Counted from the first letter of the stretch, positions 17,837 through 28,673 are shown. The stretch is 64,000 nt of DNA from CAWIVJ01 sp963839525 (GCA_963839525.1 CAWIVJ010000005.1:372001-436000), one strand, 5' to 3'. Program-made: numbers and translations. The notes: generated from the sequence alone by a model not told the origin.

Positions 17837-19597
17837 CTAATTTGTATAATTCACGAGTGATATAAGTCCGTTTATTATATTTTTCATTGTATGAATTTGC
17901 CCGGACAAACCCTCAACCGCAGAAACATTTGTCTCAGCAACGGAAGAATTATTTTGAGTAACTATAGTTATTTGCGACATAGCTTTGTTAATTTGTCCTA
18001 TACCTTGGTTTTGCTCTTCGGTAGCCACAGCAACTTCATCAATAATTTCATTTACTTTTTGAATTTGCGTATTTATTTCGGTTAAAACATGATTAGTTTG
18101 TTTCGCAGATTGAACCCCTTTTTCAGAGAGTAAAATATTCCCCTCTATAATTACTGCCGTATCTTTCGCAGCTTGTGCGCTTCTTTGAGCAAGATTTCTT
18201 ACTTCTTCCGCGACTACCGCAAAACCCTTTCCTGTATCTCCTGCTCTTGCTGCTTCAACTGCTGCATTCAAAGATAGAATATTTGTTTGGAAAGCTATTT
18301 CATCAATAACTTTAATGATTTTAGAAATTTCATCACTTGATTTTTTAAGTTCGTCCATTGAAAGCATCATTTCAGACATCTCATCAGAACCCTTTGAAGA
18401 TAAATCTTTTGCTTGTCTTGATAAATGAGCTGCCATTTTAGTATTTTCTGTATTTTGATTAACCATAGAAGATGATTCTTCAAGAGTTGAAGCTGTTTCT
18501 TGAACAGCAGCGGCTTGTTCGGTATTTCCTTCCGCCAATTTTTGGCTTGAATCCGATAATTCGGTAGATGCCGATTCAATTTTATCTGCAACATTTGATA
18601 AATCATTTGAAATTTTATTAACGGATTCAACAAGTGATAGATAAAAACCTATACTTAGGTAAGCAAGAGTTAACAAAGATATAATTGTTATTAAAATTGC
18701 AAAAGGTTTTTGATCCAAATATTTCTTGACTCTCACTCCTGCAAGTTTGTGTAATTCATCAGCATAAATTTCATCAGCTTTTTTATTTTTACTAATCGCA
18801 TTATTTGCCTTTGCAGCATAAACCGCAGGTGAAATATTTGCTCCGTTTATCAATTTGTTTGTTATATCCAAAATTTCTTTATTTGCTTTAAAACAATTTT
18901 TGTAAGCTTCGTCTAAAATATTTTTAGTGGAAGGGTTAAAATCATAAATTACAGCAATATTAGATTTTAAAATATCGTTTTGTTCTTTTAAAAGGATATA
19001 AGTTTCCATTAAATGAAGCTGATTGTAAGGTTTTTTCTGAATTTTATTAAGACCGTTTCTTTTAAGGTCGAATATTTTCCCTATAATATTGGAAAATCTC
19101 AAACAATAACTGTCCATTAAATAATAGGTATCTAAATCCGGATCAAGAATTAAATTTGATTGATTTGTAATATGGTCTATTAAGCCTAATGTTTGTGATA
19201 TTGAACTTTCAAGTGTTTGGTTATTTAAATTTGCCAAATCGTTCTTAAGGTTTGACCATTTACTTTCTACTTGCATTGTTTTATTGTACTTTGAGTCCTC
19301 TTTATCAACTTCCTTTGCAACTTGGAGCAATACGGATTTATTTATGGATGGATTATTATCCTTATATTCCAGAAGTTTTAAATGTAAATCTTTAAGAGGA
19401 TTAATATACTCAACGCCTTGTTGTTCTTTTAAGCTAAAATCTGCTTGAGTTTGCAAATTATTTAAAAGAAACCCTATTATACTTCCGCTCATTGCTAAAA
19501 CTAATAAGCTTAAAATAGTTATTTTAGCAGGATACTTTAAATTATTCATAAGAATAACAGAAGGTTTAAAAACCTTTGATAAAAAATTTGATTCCAT
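17837..19597 (-). CDS. Methyl-accepting chemotaxis protein
   Basis: 586 residues. TM1 at about 27-48 (ILSLLVLAMSGSIIGFLL), a helical periplasmic sensor of about 250 residues, TM2 at about 300-322 (AILITIISLLTLAYLSIGFYL), a very short linker instead of a full HAMP that I can recognise, then the coiled-coil signalling domain with the hairpin tip IDEIAFQTNILSLNAAVEAA and AEEVRNLAQRSAQAA. It senses an unknown ligand and controls CheA. No other chemotaxis gene is in the window. The sensor domain resembles four-helix-bundle types; the ligand cannot be guessed. Confidence 0.93.
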   Translation of the reverse strand: MESNFLSKVFKPSVILMNNLKYPAKITILSLLVLAMSGSIIGFLLNNLQTQADFSLKEQQGVEYINPLKDLHLKLLEYKDNNPSINKSVLLQVAKEVDKEDSKYNKTMQVESKWSNLKNDLANLNNQTLESSISQTLGLIDHITNQSNLILDPDLDTYYLMDSYCLRFSNIIGKIFDLKRNGLNKIQKKPYNQLHLMETYILLKEQNDILKSNIAVIYDFNPSTKNILDEAYKNCFKANKEILDITNKLINGANISPAVYAAKANNAISKNKKADEIYADELHKLAGVRVKKYLDQKPFAILITIISLLTLAYLSIGFYLSLVESVNKISNDLSNVADKIESASTELSDSSQKLAEGNTEQAAAVQETASTLEESSSMVNQNTENTKMAAHLSRQAKDLSSKGSDEMSEMMLSMDELKKSSDEISKIIKVIDEIAFQTNILSLNAAVEAARAGDTGKGFAVVAEEVRNLAQRSAQAAKDTAVIIEGNILLSEKGVQSAKQTNHVLTEINTQIQKVNEIIDEVAVATEEQNQGIGQINKAMSQITIVTQNNSSVAETNVSAVEGLSGQIHTMKNIINGLISLVNYTN

Positions 19598-19762
19598 ATT
19601 AATTTCCCTCTTAATTAGCTAATAAACTTTATACACTCAAAAGGGTACTCTTTTTTTTCTGTTTCTTCCATCCATCAAATAAAGGATAAATTTAATATTT
19701 ATTTATAAACTTGAATATAATTATTTAATAATTGGCTTCATTGTTTTCACTAAGTTCTCTTG

Positions 19763-19953
19763 CATAGGTCCTGTAGGACCTGATATTTGGGATTTTGTTC
19801 CGCCAAATGATCTGCATACAGACCTGCAGCAGCACCTACACCGCTTGCAACACCAAATGCCAGCGCAAGAGGCAACGCGATTATCCCGGCAGTAATTCCG
19901 CCAAAAATATCACCTTTTAAATTATTAAATATTTTTGGGCTTAAAGTTAACAA
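19763..19953 (-). pseudogene. Remnant of a SulP-family anion transporter (5' end only)
   Basis: The first 47 codons give GGITAGIIALPLALAFGVASGVGAAAGLYA in two pieces of the standard SulP N-terminus. The next expected residues (about 13, GAIFVGFFAALF-like) are missing and the frame changes; in the new frame FGGTKSQISGPTGPM resumes the SulP sequence, after which homology ends. So a small internal deletion and a large 3' deletion have left about 190 bp of a gene normally 1.6 kb or longer. The GGTCCT-GT-AGGACC palindrome here is only the GPTGP codons. Confidence 0.85.
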
Positions 19954-20071
19954 CGTTCACCTATCAATAAAAAATAATACTATTTTTATGTTAAAAAATA
20001 TTGCATCTTTCTTTTAATTAGAAAATGTTGTAAAATAAGAGTGTAAAAGTTTCATTTTTAAGGGGATAAGA

Positions 20072-21721
20072 ATGGATTTATGGTATAAAGATGCAGTTAT
20101 TTATGAAGTTCATGTAAAGTCTTTCTTTGATAAGAACAAAGACGGTACGGGAGACTTTAAAGGCTTAACCGAAAAACTGGATTATTTAACAGATTTGGGT
20201 ATTAACACCATATGGCTTTTACCGTTTTTTGAATCTCCTTTAAAAGATGACGGATATGATATTTCAAATTACTACAATATAAACCCTGATTATGGAACAA
20301 TGAAGGATTTTAAAAAATTTATCAGGGAATGTAAAAAAAGAAACATAAGAACAATTATAGAATTAGTTGTAAACCATGTTTCTGATCAGCACTACTGGTT
20401 CCAAGATGCTATAGAAAAAGGTTCAAAAAGCCGCTTTTGGAATTATTTTATATGGAGCGATAATCAGGAAAGGTTTAAAGAAACAAGAATTATTTTCAGT
20501 GATACAGAAAAATCAAATTGGGCCTGGCAGCAAGATTTGAAAAAATTTTACTGGCACAGATTTTTTTCAATCCAACCGGATTTAAATCACAATAACCCTA
20601 AAGTAGTTAAAAAAATTAATAAAATTATTAAGTACTGGGGAGAGCTTGGTGTTGACGGATTCAGGCTTGATGCGATTCCTTACCTTTGCGTAAAAGACGG
20701 AACAAATAATGAAAATTTAGAAGAAACACATCAAGTAATAAAAAATTGGAGAAAAATTCTTGATTGTAATTTTGAAGACAAAATTTTTCTTGCTGAAGCT
20801 AATCAATGGCCTGAAGATGTAGCAAAATATTTTGGTGATGGAGATGAATGTCATATGGCATATAATTTTCCTTTAATGCCACGGCTTTTCATTGCAATAA
20901 GAAGAGAAACAAGAAAACCTATCTTAGAAATTATGGAAAATTTGCCTGAAATTCCGGAACTTTGTCAGTGGGCTTTGTTTCTTAGAAATCATGATGAGCT
21001 TACTCTCGAAATGGTCACAAATGAAGAACGTGACTATATGTATAATGAATACGCGAAAGATCCTAAAATGCGCTTGAACCTTGGGATAAGAAGAAGACTT
21101 GCTCCTTTGGTTGACAATAACCGAAGAATAATAGAAATACTAAATTCAATATTATTTTCTTTTCCGGGTTCTCCGGTAATTTATTATGGCGATGAAATCA
21201 GAATGGGCGATAATATATACCTCGGGGACAGAAACGGTGTAAGAACTCCTATGCAGTGGTCTCCGGATAGAAACGGAGGATTTTCAGAAGCAAATCCACA
21301 TCAGCTTTATTTGCCTTTAATTCAGGACTCTGTTTTCGGGTATCAATCAACAAACGTAGAAAGTGAATTAAAACAGCCTTCTTCTATTCTTAATTTCATG
21401 AAAAGACTGGTTGCGGCAAGAAAAAAATATAAAGCTTTCGGAAGAGGAACTATAGAGTTCATGAAACCTAAAAATCATAAAATTTTAGCTTATGTAAGAT
21501 CATACGAAGATGAGCAAATTCTTTGTATTGTTAATTTGGCTAAAACCGCAGAGTTTTTTGAACTGGATTTGAGTAAATTTAACGGAAACAGACTTATAGA
21601 CATTTTTGGCAAAGGCGAATTTCCTACAATTGATCATCAAAGATATGTTTTCATGATGCAGTCTCATTCATTTTTCTGGTTTGAAATAATTAAGAATCAT
21701 AATAATAACGCTAAATCTTAA
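20072..21721 (+). CDS. treS: Trehalose synthase TreS (maltose/trehalose isomerase)
   Basis: 549 residues, the normal length without the fused maltokinase. GH13 motifs: WYKDAVIYEVHVKSFFD start, TIIELVVNHVSDQHYWF, catalytic Asp in VDGFRLDAIPYL, acid Glu in FLAEANQWPEDVAKYFG, third Asp in LRNHDELTLEM, then GDRNGVRTPMQWSPDRNGGFS, which is characteristic of TreS. It interconverts maltose and trehalose in the cytoplasm. AAGGGGATAAGA supports the ATG at 20072. It lies 191 bp before treZ-treY in the same direction, so two routes to trehalose are encoded together. Confidence 0.94.
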   Translation: MDLWYKDAVIYEVHVKSFFDKNKDGTGDFKGLTEKLDYLTDLGINTIWLLPFFESPLKDDGYDISNYYNINPDYGTMKDFKKFIRECKKRNIRTIIELVVNHVSDQHYWFQDAIEKGSKSRFWNYFIWSDNQERFKETRIIFSDTEKSNWAWQQDLKKFYWHRFFSIQPDLNHNNPKVVKKINKIIKYWGELGVDGFRLDAIPYLCVKDGTNNENLEETHQVIKNWRKILDCNFEDKIFLAEANQWPEDVAKYFGDGDECHMAYNFPLMPRLFIAIRRETRKPILEIMENLPEIPELCQWALFLRNHDELTLEMVTNEERDYMYNEYAKDPKMRLNLGIRRRLAPLVDNNRRIIEILNSILFSFPGSPVIYYGDEIRMGDNIYLGDRNGVRTPMQWSPDRNGGFSEANPHQLYLPLIQDSVFGYQSTNVESELKQPSSILNFMKRLVAARKKYKAFGRGTIEFMKPKNHKILAYVRSYEDEQILCIVNLAKTAEFFELDLSKFNGNRLIDIFGKGEFPTIDHQRYVFMMQSHSFFWFEIIKNHNNNAKS

Positions 21722-21912
21722 GCAAATCAATAAGTTTTGTTAAAAAATATAGAGATAAATGCTATAGCTAATATTATTTTAAAGAGGATTATATTATCCT
21801 ATAGTAGTTGAGTTGCCAACAAGGACGATATAAAATATTAAGTTTTAAAATAATTTAAATATTTTTATATGATATTTTTTATTGACAGCTTAAATTATAC
21901 AGGCAAAAGTAA

Positions 21913-23772
21913 ATGAAAAACCAGCTAATGAATAAAAAACCTGAAAAATTTTTTAAGACTTACGGTGCTGAAATTTTACCTGATGAAAGTATTGTTTTTA
22001 ATATCTGGGCTCCCGATGCTTCAGATGTCAAGTTATGCCTTCAAAAAGATAACAAAAAAAAATTTGAAGAAATTCAAATGAAAAGAGATAATGAAGGATT
22101 GTATGAAGTTATTAAAAATAATGTGAAAAGCGGAGCTTTATATTACTATAAGATTAATGACAGTATTAATGTTCCGGATCCTGCATCACGTTATCAGCCT
22201 TTTGATGTCCATGGTCCCAGTCAAGTAATTAATCCTGAAGAATTCAATTGGGGCAGTGATATTGATTGGAAAGGCAGACCATGGGAAGAAACTGTTATTT
22301 ATGAAGTACATACAGGTACTTTCACAAAAGAAGGTACTTTTAAAGCTCTCGAAGAAAAACTTGATTATTTTGTTTCTCTTGGTATAACAGCAATTGAACT
22401 TATGCCGGTAGCAGATTTTCCGGGAAAAAGAAACTGGGGATATGACGGTGTTTTAATCTATGCTCCGGATAACAATTACGGAACTCCTGATGATTTAAAA
22501 GGTTTTATTAAAGCGGCTCATGAAAAAGGAATAATGGTTTTTTTAGATGTTGTGTATAATCATTTTGGACCGGATGGTAATTATTTATACGTTTATGCAA
22601 AATCAAAATTTTTTGACCCTTATCATAAAACATCCTGGGGAGATGCTATAAATTTTAAAAACAGGCATGTTAGAGAGTTTTTTATTAATAATGCAGTGTA
22701 TTGGTTAAAGGAATATCATTTTGACGGTCTAAGATTGGATGCGGTTCATGCTATAAAAGATAATTCTTCTCCGAATATTCTTGAAGAGTTAGCTATGAGA
22801 ATAAAAAAAGAAATAAATAAAGATAGATTTACACACATTATTATAGAAAATTATAATAATGAGGCAAAGTATCTTCAAAAAGATTATTCGGCTCAATTAA
22901 ACGACGATTTTCATCATTGCGCCCATATATTGGTGACAGGAGAAGAAGAAGGTTATTACGAAGATTATGCAGGTCATAAAACTTCAAAACCAACATCATA
23001 TTACATGGCAAGAACTCTGGCGGAAGGTTTCGCATATCAGGGTGAGAAATCTCCTTATAAAAATAATAAACCACGGGGTGAGATATCTTCTCATTTGTCA
23101 CCATTAAAGTTTGTTAATTTTATTCAAAATCATGATCAGATAGGAAACAGAGCTTTTGGAGAAAGGATTTCAGTACTTTCTAATAAAGATTTAATAAAAG
23201 CAGCAGCTTGTTTATATATTCTTTCGCCTTCAGTTCCGTTTTTTTATATGGGCGAAGAATGGGGGTGCAGAACACCTTTTTATTTCTTTTGCGATTTTAA
23301 TGAGGAACTTTCAAAAAATGTTAGGGATGGCAGAAGGAAAGAATTTTCGAAGTTTTCACAATTTAGTGATCCTAAAATAAGAGAATCTATTCCTGATCCT
23401 TCTGATGAAAAAACTTTTGTTTCTTCAAAATTAAACTGGGAAGATTTAAAGAATCCAGAATATGGACAAATGTTTAATTTTTATAAATCACTTATAGAAA
23501 TAAGAAAAAAAACAATCCTTCCGATAATTAAAGACATTAAAAAAAGTGTTTTTGAAATAATTAATGATAAATCTTTTGTAGTAAACTGGTATTTAGATTC
23601 AAAAAAACAAAATAAACTTACAGTTATTGCTAATTTTGATAATCGGCCTGTTCCTTTGAAATTAGATTTGAAAGAAACAAACATTATTGCTATATCTAAT
23701 TTTGAATTAAAGGCAAAATTAATAAAGGATAAAGTATTGCCGCCTAAAACAGTTTTATGGCTTTTGTCCTAG
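21913..23772 (+). CDS. treZ: Malto-oligosyltrehalose trehalohydrolase TreZ
   Basis: 619 residues, typical. N-terminal CBM48-like domain (VFNIWAPDASDVKLCL), then the GH13 barrel: VFLDVVYNHFGPDGNYL, catalytic Asp in DGLRLDAVHAIKD, Glu in HIIIENYNNEAKY, and QNHDQIGNRAFGER. It releases free trehalose from maltooligosyl-trehalose made by TreY, encoded 22 bp downstream in the same operon. The preceding 190 bp is AT-rich with a TTGACA at 21882-21887 and the repeat AGGAT ... ATCCT near 21784; the ribosome site at 21913 is weak. Confidence 0.94.
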   Translation: MKNQLMNKKPEKFFKTYGAEILPDESIVFNIWAPDASDVKLCLQKDNKKKFEEIQMKRDNEGLYEVIKNNVKSGALYYYKINDSINVPDPASRYQPFDVHGPSQVINPEEFNWGSDIDWKGRPWEETVIYEVHTGTFTKEGTFKALEEKLDYFVSLGITAIELMPVADFPGKRNWGYDGVLIYAPDNNYGTPDDLKGFIKAAHEKGIMVFLDVVYNHFGPDGNYLYVYAKSKFFDPYHKTSWGDAINFKNRHVREFFINNAVYWLKEYHFDGLRLDAVHAIKDNSSPNILEELAMRIKKEINKDRFTHIIIENYNNEAKYLQKDYSAQLNDDFHHCAHILVTGEEEGYYEDYAGHKTSKPTSYYMARTLAEGFAYQGEKSPYKNNKPRGEISSHLSPLKFVNFIQNHDQIGNRAFGERISVLSNKDLIKAAACLYILSPSVPFFYMGEEWGCRTPFYFFCDFNEELSKNVRDGRRKEFSKFSQFSDPKIRESIPDPSDEKTFVSSKLNWEDLKNPEYGQMFNFYKSLIEIRKKTILPIIKDIKKSVFEIINDKSFVVNWYLDSKKQNKLTVIANFDNRPVPLKLDLKETNIIAISNFELKAKLIKDKVLPPKTVLWLLS

Positions 23773-23794
23773 TAATTTTACGGAGCACTAATTT

Positions 23795-26700
23795 ATGAAT
23801 AGAAAAATGAAACTCGAAACTTTGACTAATTTAGTCAGGATTAAAATCAAACATGCACGTAATTCAGGAAAATTATATGAAAAAGATATCCAGTCAATCT
23901 TAAATTTTATTAATATAACTACAATTCAGAAAAAAAATCTTGATAAATTTATTTTTGACATGGAACTAAAAAAATGGTGCTCTGTACTTCCGAGTGTTCA
24001 GGTTATAAAACAATCAGAAGTTCCTTTTATAGTAATAAATATTCCTGCAGAAAAAATGGATGCTACTTATGAGTGGATTATAGAAAAAGAAAAAGGTATG
24101 GTTGACAGCGGAAAATTTTTAGCATCAAGTCTTGAAAAAATTACTTTAAAAACTTTTCCGGAAGATGGAAGTTTTTTTCAACTTAAGTTAAATATTCCTT
24201 TAAATATCGAAACGGGTTACCATAATCTGAAAATCAGCGACAACTCCGGTAATTTATATAAAACCAAACTTATAGTAGTTCCTGAAAAGTGCTATCGTCC
24301 TGAAGTTATAAAGCATAAAAAAATATTTGGACCAAAAGTATATTTTTATAGTGTTAATGTTCAAAATAATACCCAAATTGCAGATGTAAACGATATAATA
24401 AACCTTATTAAAAAACTTTCATTATATGGCGTAGATATAGTTGGGATAGGTCCTGTAAATCAAACTTCTGTTGATGAAAATAAGCTGTATAACCCTTTTT
24501 TGCCTTCTGACAGGATGTTTTTTAACACTCTTTTTCTCAATACGGATGAAATGCTTAAATTCATTGAAGATAAAGAACTTCAGATAAAATTTTTATCTCC
24601 GGAATTCCAAGAACTTGAGCAAGCAGAAGTAACTGATTATAAAGCAATATTTGATATAAAATTCAAAAAATATAAACTGCTTTACCAATCTTTTAGAGAA
24701 TTGCACATAAATAATAATACACCTAAAGCTGAATTATTTTATTCTTATATCCAAAATAGCGGTGAAAAACTTCAAAAATTAGCGTTATTTAGAGCTTTAC
24801 AGGATTCATTATCGGCAGAAGACTCTAAATATACAAATTGGAGAGAATGGCCAAAATCATATCAAAATCCTTATAGTGAGGCTGTAAAACAATTTGAAAA
24901 AAATAATATTGAAATTGTTGAATTTTATAAGTTTTTACAATGGCAAATTGGTATACAACTGAGAAATGTAGGTAGAACTTCTTATGAAAAAAATTTAGGA
25001 GTAGGAATTTATACCGACTTATCCTTATGTGTTGACCCCAATGGTGCTGAAACCTGGATTCATGAAGAATATTTTTCTAAAAAAGACTTTTTAAAAATAA
25101 AAGTTAATAATGAACCACAAAAAATTTGCTGTCCTGCCTTGCTTCCTCAAAAATTAATTGATTCAGCATATTCCTATTTTGTTGATATTATTCGTTCTAA
25201 TATGATTAATTCCGGAGCTGTAAAATTACTTGATTTTAATTATTTATTAAATTCGGAGTACGAAGTAATAGAAAATGAGAATATTTATAAAATTGATTAT
25301 CCTATCGAAGATTTGCTGGGAATCTTAGCTCTTGAAAGCCAAAGAAATAACTGTTTAATCGTTGTTGATATGGCATCTGTTCCTGATAAATTTAAAAATT
25401 TATTTTATAAATTCGGGATATTTGATGAAGCTGAATTTGAACTTAAAAAAATCTCGGATGAAAATCAGTTAAAAGATTACTTTGAATATTTAAAAGACCA
25501 AAAGCTTCAAATATCTGCTGATTTACCTCAAACCCGTGATATTGATATTCCGCATATAACAAAAATACCTAATTCAACATATAGAATTCAGTTTTGTAAA
25601 GATTTTACTTTTAACGATGCAAAAGAAATAATTCCTTATTTAAAAAAACTTGGTATTTCACATATTTATGCATCCCCACTTCTTAGAGCAAGAACAGGAA
25701 GCTCTCATGGATATGATATTGTTGATTATAACTCAATTAATCAGGAAGCAGGAACTATGGAAGAGTTCAATTCTTTTGTTGATTCTCTCCACTACCATGG
25801 AATGGGACTAATATTGGACATTGTTCCGAACCATATGGGAATAGGTAAAGAAAACAAATGGTGGATGGATGTTTTAGAAAATGGACCTTCCTCTGAATTT
25901 GCACATTATTTTGACATTGATTGGAAGCCTATTAAAAAAGAATTATATGGTAAAGTCTTAATACCAGTTTTAGGGGATTATTATGGAAATGTGGTTACAA
26001 ATGGCCAATTAATTTTTAAATTTAATGAAAATACAGGAAAATTATTTGTAACTTATTATGATCAGGAATTTCCTTTAAATCCTTCATCTTATCCGATAAT
26101 TCTTGAACATAGAATTGAGGTTCTTGAGACAAGGCTAGGGAGCTTAAACAGAGATTTTCTTGAATACTTAAGTATAATTACTATATTTAAAAATCTTCCA
26201 AAACATACTTCTACAGAATACGAAAAAATAACTGAAAGGAGCAGAGAAAAAGAAATTGCATCACAAAGATTATCGGAATTATGCAAATGCAACCGCATAA
26301 TAAAAGGTTACATAGAAGAAAATCTTATTGATTTTAAATGTTCTAAAGATAATCCGATTTCTATTCAAAAAGTGCATAATTTACTTGAACAGCAAGCCTT
26401 TAGGCTCGCTTTCTGGAGAGTTTCTCTTGATGAAATTAATTACAGAAGATTTTTTGACATTAATGAACTTGCAGCAATTTGTGTAGAAAAACCGGATGTT
26501 TTTTCCAATACACATAGCTTTATTATTAATTTAATTAAAGATAAAAAAATCGATGGACTCAGGCTTGATCACTCAGACGGCTTGCTTGAACCGGCGTGCT
26601 TTTATAAAGAACTGCAAGGAGAAATTGCAAATAAACTTGAAGTGGACTTTGATTCTAATGAAGAAAATCTTTTGTGTTCAGAAAAACTTCCTTTTTACAT

Positions 26701-28471
26701 AATTGCAGAAAAAATTCTTGCACCGTTTGAAAAGCTTCATTCTAACTGGGCCATCCATGGAACTGTAGGTTATGAATTTTTGAACGCTGTTAACGGTTTA
26801 TTCATAAACTCTAAAAATAAAGACCGGTTTAGCGATATTTATCATAAGTTTATTAAAAAAGAGATAGATTTTGAAGAAACAGTTATTGAATGTAAAAAAT
26901 TAATAATGAATACCTCTCTTACAGGGGAATTAAACGTATTGGCAAATTATTTGAGCAACATATCTGAACAATACTTATATTACAGAGATTATACTTTAGA
27001 CAGCCTGAGAAATGCTCTTATTGATGTAATGTCTTGTTTCCCGGTCTATAGAACTTATATATCAAGGGAAGATGAAGAAATTACAAAATCCAGAGATTAT
27101 ATAAAATGGGCTGTTGGCTTGGCAAAATCACGCAGTCTTATAACAGATACTTCGATTTTTGATTATATAGAGAAAATTTTATTACTTGAAATTGAGCCTG
27201 ATTTAGAATCAGAGAGATATCAGAAAATATTGGATTTTACATTAAAATTCCAACAATATACGGGTCCGTTGATGGCAAAAGGTTTTGAAGATACCTGCTT
27301 TTATAGGTACAATCGGCTTATAGCTTTAAATGAGGTAGGAGGACATCCCAATAAATTTGGTTTATTAGTAGATGAATTTCATCAACATAACTTAAACAAA
27401 ATGGAAACAACACCAAATTGCATGCTAAACACCTCAACACATGATACAAAGAGATCTGAAGATGTCAGAACCAGAATTTGCGCAATTTCAGAATTTCCTG
27501 ATGAATGGCAAAAAGCTGTAAAAAAATGGCATTCTTTCAATAAAAGCAAGAAGAGTAATAATTCTGTCGAGATTGACAAAAATGATGAATATCTGATTTA
27601 CCAAACTCTTGTAGGTATATGGCCTACAGAAAAACCATACAATGAAATCAAGGAAAATCTTAGAGAAAGACTAGAAAATTATATTATAAAAGCATCTAAA
27701 GAAGCTAAAATTTATACAAGCTGGTTAAATATAAATCCTGAATATGAGCAAATTATTTGCCGCTTTATTAAAAGGATTTTAAACTATCCAGATAAACATC
27801 CTTTCTGGGAAAGTTTTTTGAATTTTCAGAAAAAAATTGCCGTTATAGGATATTTAAATTCCGTATCTCAATGTGTTCTTAAAATTTCTTCACCGGGAAT
27901 TCCTGATTTTTATCAGGGTAATGAAATATTTAAATTTAGTCTTGTTGATCCTGATAACAGACGTCCTGTTGATTATCATCTAATAAAATCCGTTTTTGAA
28001 AAAATACAACCTCTATTGAATTTTAATCCTGAAACTGATAGTAAAAATATTTTTGAAGATATATTATTGCCTTTTGAATCAGGAGCTTTAAAATTATTTT
28101 ATACATCATCAGCTCTTAATTTTAGACACGAAAAATCTAATTTGTTCAGACTTGGCAAATATATTCCTTTAAAAATAGAAGGAGAAAAAGCAGAAAACAT
28201 AGTTGCTTTTGCAAGATTACATTATAATCAAGCTATAATAACCGTTGTACCGAGATTAATTCATAATTTGATATCAAAAGAAAAACCTTTACAAATAAAA
28301 AAAGAATTATTAAAAGGTACAAAAATAATACTTCCAGAAGAACTTATTAATTTTAAATGGATGAATATTTATACAAAAGAAAGAAAATTTGAAAATAATA
28401 ACGAAATTTTAGTTTCAGAAATTTTAGATATTCTTCCTGCCGCAATTTTACACGGAGAACAGGTATTGTAA
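23795..28471 (+). CDS. treY: Maltooligosyltrehalose synthase TreY with a degenerate amylomaltase (GH77) N-terminal domain
   Basis: 1558 residues, against about 700-950 for ordinary TreY. Residues 1-590: a beta-rich start and a MalQ-like stretch (PSVQVIKQSEVPFIVINI; WREWPKSYQNPYSEAV; QIGIQLRNVGRTSYEKNLGVGIYTDLSLCVD; YPIEDLLGILALESQRNN). The MalQ catalytic motifs are damaged: RIDHFRG corresponds to LLDFNYLLN, EDLGTVP to VVDMASVP, and no C-terminal HD motif follows, so this half is probably inactive. Residues 600-1558 are a full TreY: STYRIQF, SSHGYDIVDYNSIN, LDIVPNHMG, DGLRLDHSDG, IIAEKILAP and STHDTKRSEDVRTR. It rearranges the terminal glucose pair of maltodextrins. Last gene of treZ-treY. Confidence 0.9.
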   Translation: MNRKMKLETLTNLVRIKIKHARNSGKLYEKDIQSILNFINITTIQKKNLDKFIFDMELKKWCSVLPSVQVIKQSEVPFIVINIPAEKMDATYEWIIEKEKGMVDSGKFLASSLEKITLKTFPEDGSFFQLKLNIPLNIETGYHNLKISDNSGNLYKTKLIVVPEKCYRPEVIKHKKIFGPKVYFYSVNVQNNTQIADVNDIINLIKKLSLYGVDIVGIGPVNQTSVDENKLYNPFLPSDRMFFNTLFLNTDEMLKFIEDKELQIKFLSPEFQELEQAEVTDYKAIFDIKFKKYKLLYQSFRELHINNNTPKAELFYSYIQNSGEKLQKLALFRALQDSLSAEDSKYTNWREWPKSYQNPYSEAVKQFEKNNIEIVEFYKFLQWQIGIQLRNVGRTSYEKNLGVGIYTDLSLCVDPNGAETWIHEEYFSKKDFLKIKVNNEPQKICCPALLPQKLIDSAYSYFVDIIRSNMINSGAVKLLDFNYLLNSEYEVIENENIYKIDYPIEDLLGILALESQRNNCLIVVDMASVPDKFKNLFYKFGIFDEAEFELKKISDENQLKDYFEYLKDQKLQISADLPQTRDIDIPHITKIPNSTYRIQFCKDFTFNDAKEIIPYLKKLGISHIYASPLLRARTGSSHGYDIVDYNSINQEAGTMEEFNSFVDSLHYHGMGLILDIVPNHMGIGKENKWWMDVLENGPSSEFAHYFDIDWKPIKKELYGKVLIPVLGDYYGNVVTNGQLIFKFNENTGKLFVTYYDQEFPLNPSSYPIILEHRIEVLETRLGSLNRDFLEYLSIITIFKNLPKHTSTEYEKITERSREKEIASQRLSELCKCNRIIKGYIEENLIDFKCSKDNPISIQKVHNLLEQQAFRLAFWRVSLDEINYRRFFDINELAAICVEKPDVFSNTHSFIINLIKDKKIDGLRLDHSDGLLEPACFYKELQGEIANKLEVDFDSNEENLLCSEKLPFYIIAEKILAPFEKLHSNWAIHGTVGYEFLNAVNGLFINSKNKDRFSDIYHKFIKKEIDFEETVIECKKLIMNTSLTGELNVLANYLSNISEQYLYYRDYTLDSLRNALIDVMSCFPVYRTYISREDEEITKSRDYIKWAVGLAKSRSLITDTSIFDYIEKILLLEIEPDLESERYQKILDFTLKFQQYTGPLMAKGFEDTCFYRYNRLIALNEVGGHPNKFGLLVDEFHQHNLNKMETTPNCMLNTSTHDTKRSEDVRTRICAISEFPDEWQKAVKKWHSFNKSKKSNNSVEIDKNDEYLIYQTLVGIWPTEKPYNEIKENLRERLENYIIKASKEAKIYTSWLNINPEYEQIICRFIKRILNYPDKHPFWESFLNFQKKIAVIGYLNSVSQCVLKISSPGIPDFYQGNEIFKFSLVDPDNRRPVDYHLIKSVFEKIQPLLNFNPETDSKNIFEDILLPFESGALKLFYTSSALNFRHEKSNLFRLGKYIPLKIEGEKAENIVAFARLHYNQAIITVVPRLIHNLISKEKPLQIKKELLKGTKIILPEELINFKWMNIYTKERKFENNNEILVSEILDILPAAILHGEQVL

Positions 28472-28533
28472 AATTATCACTTTCGATTAACTTTTTTGAA
28501 GTGGGGAATTTGTTTAAATTTCATCTAGAAAAA
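28365..28533. repeat. Direct repeat, copy 1 (3' end of treY plus downstream flank)
   Basis: 169 bp covering the last 35 or so codons of treY and 62 bp after the stop. It recurs at 29702-29871 with only one substitution (GCCGCA to GCCCCA) and one extra G (GGGG to GGGGG), so the duplication is recent. The two copies bracket the macro-domain gene. Confidence 0.95.
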
Positions 28534-28673
28534 TATGGGTTTAAAACTTGAATTATTTGAGTCACTTTGGACAATTGAAAAGTGAATTAAGTGAGCCATT
28601 TTTAGATATGTTTAATATATTTGAGTGCTGAATTTATTGACTTTCGTCTGTATTTTACTAACTTTTGTAAATA

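Noticed and set aside
19767..19780. Perfect palindrome GGTCCTGTAGGACC as a regulatory site or IS end.
   Set aside because: It encodes the conserved Gly-Pro-Thr-Gly-Pro of SulP transporters and is explained by coding sequence.
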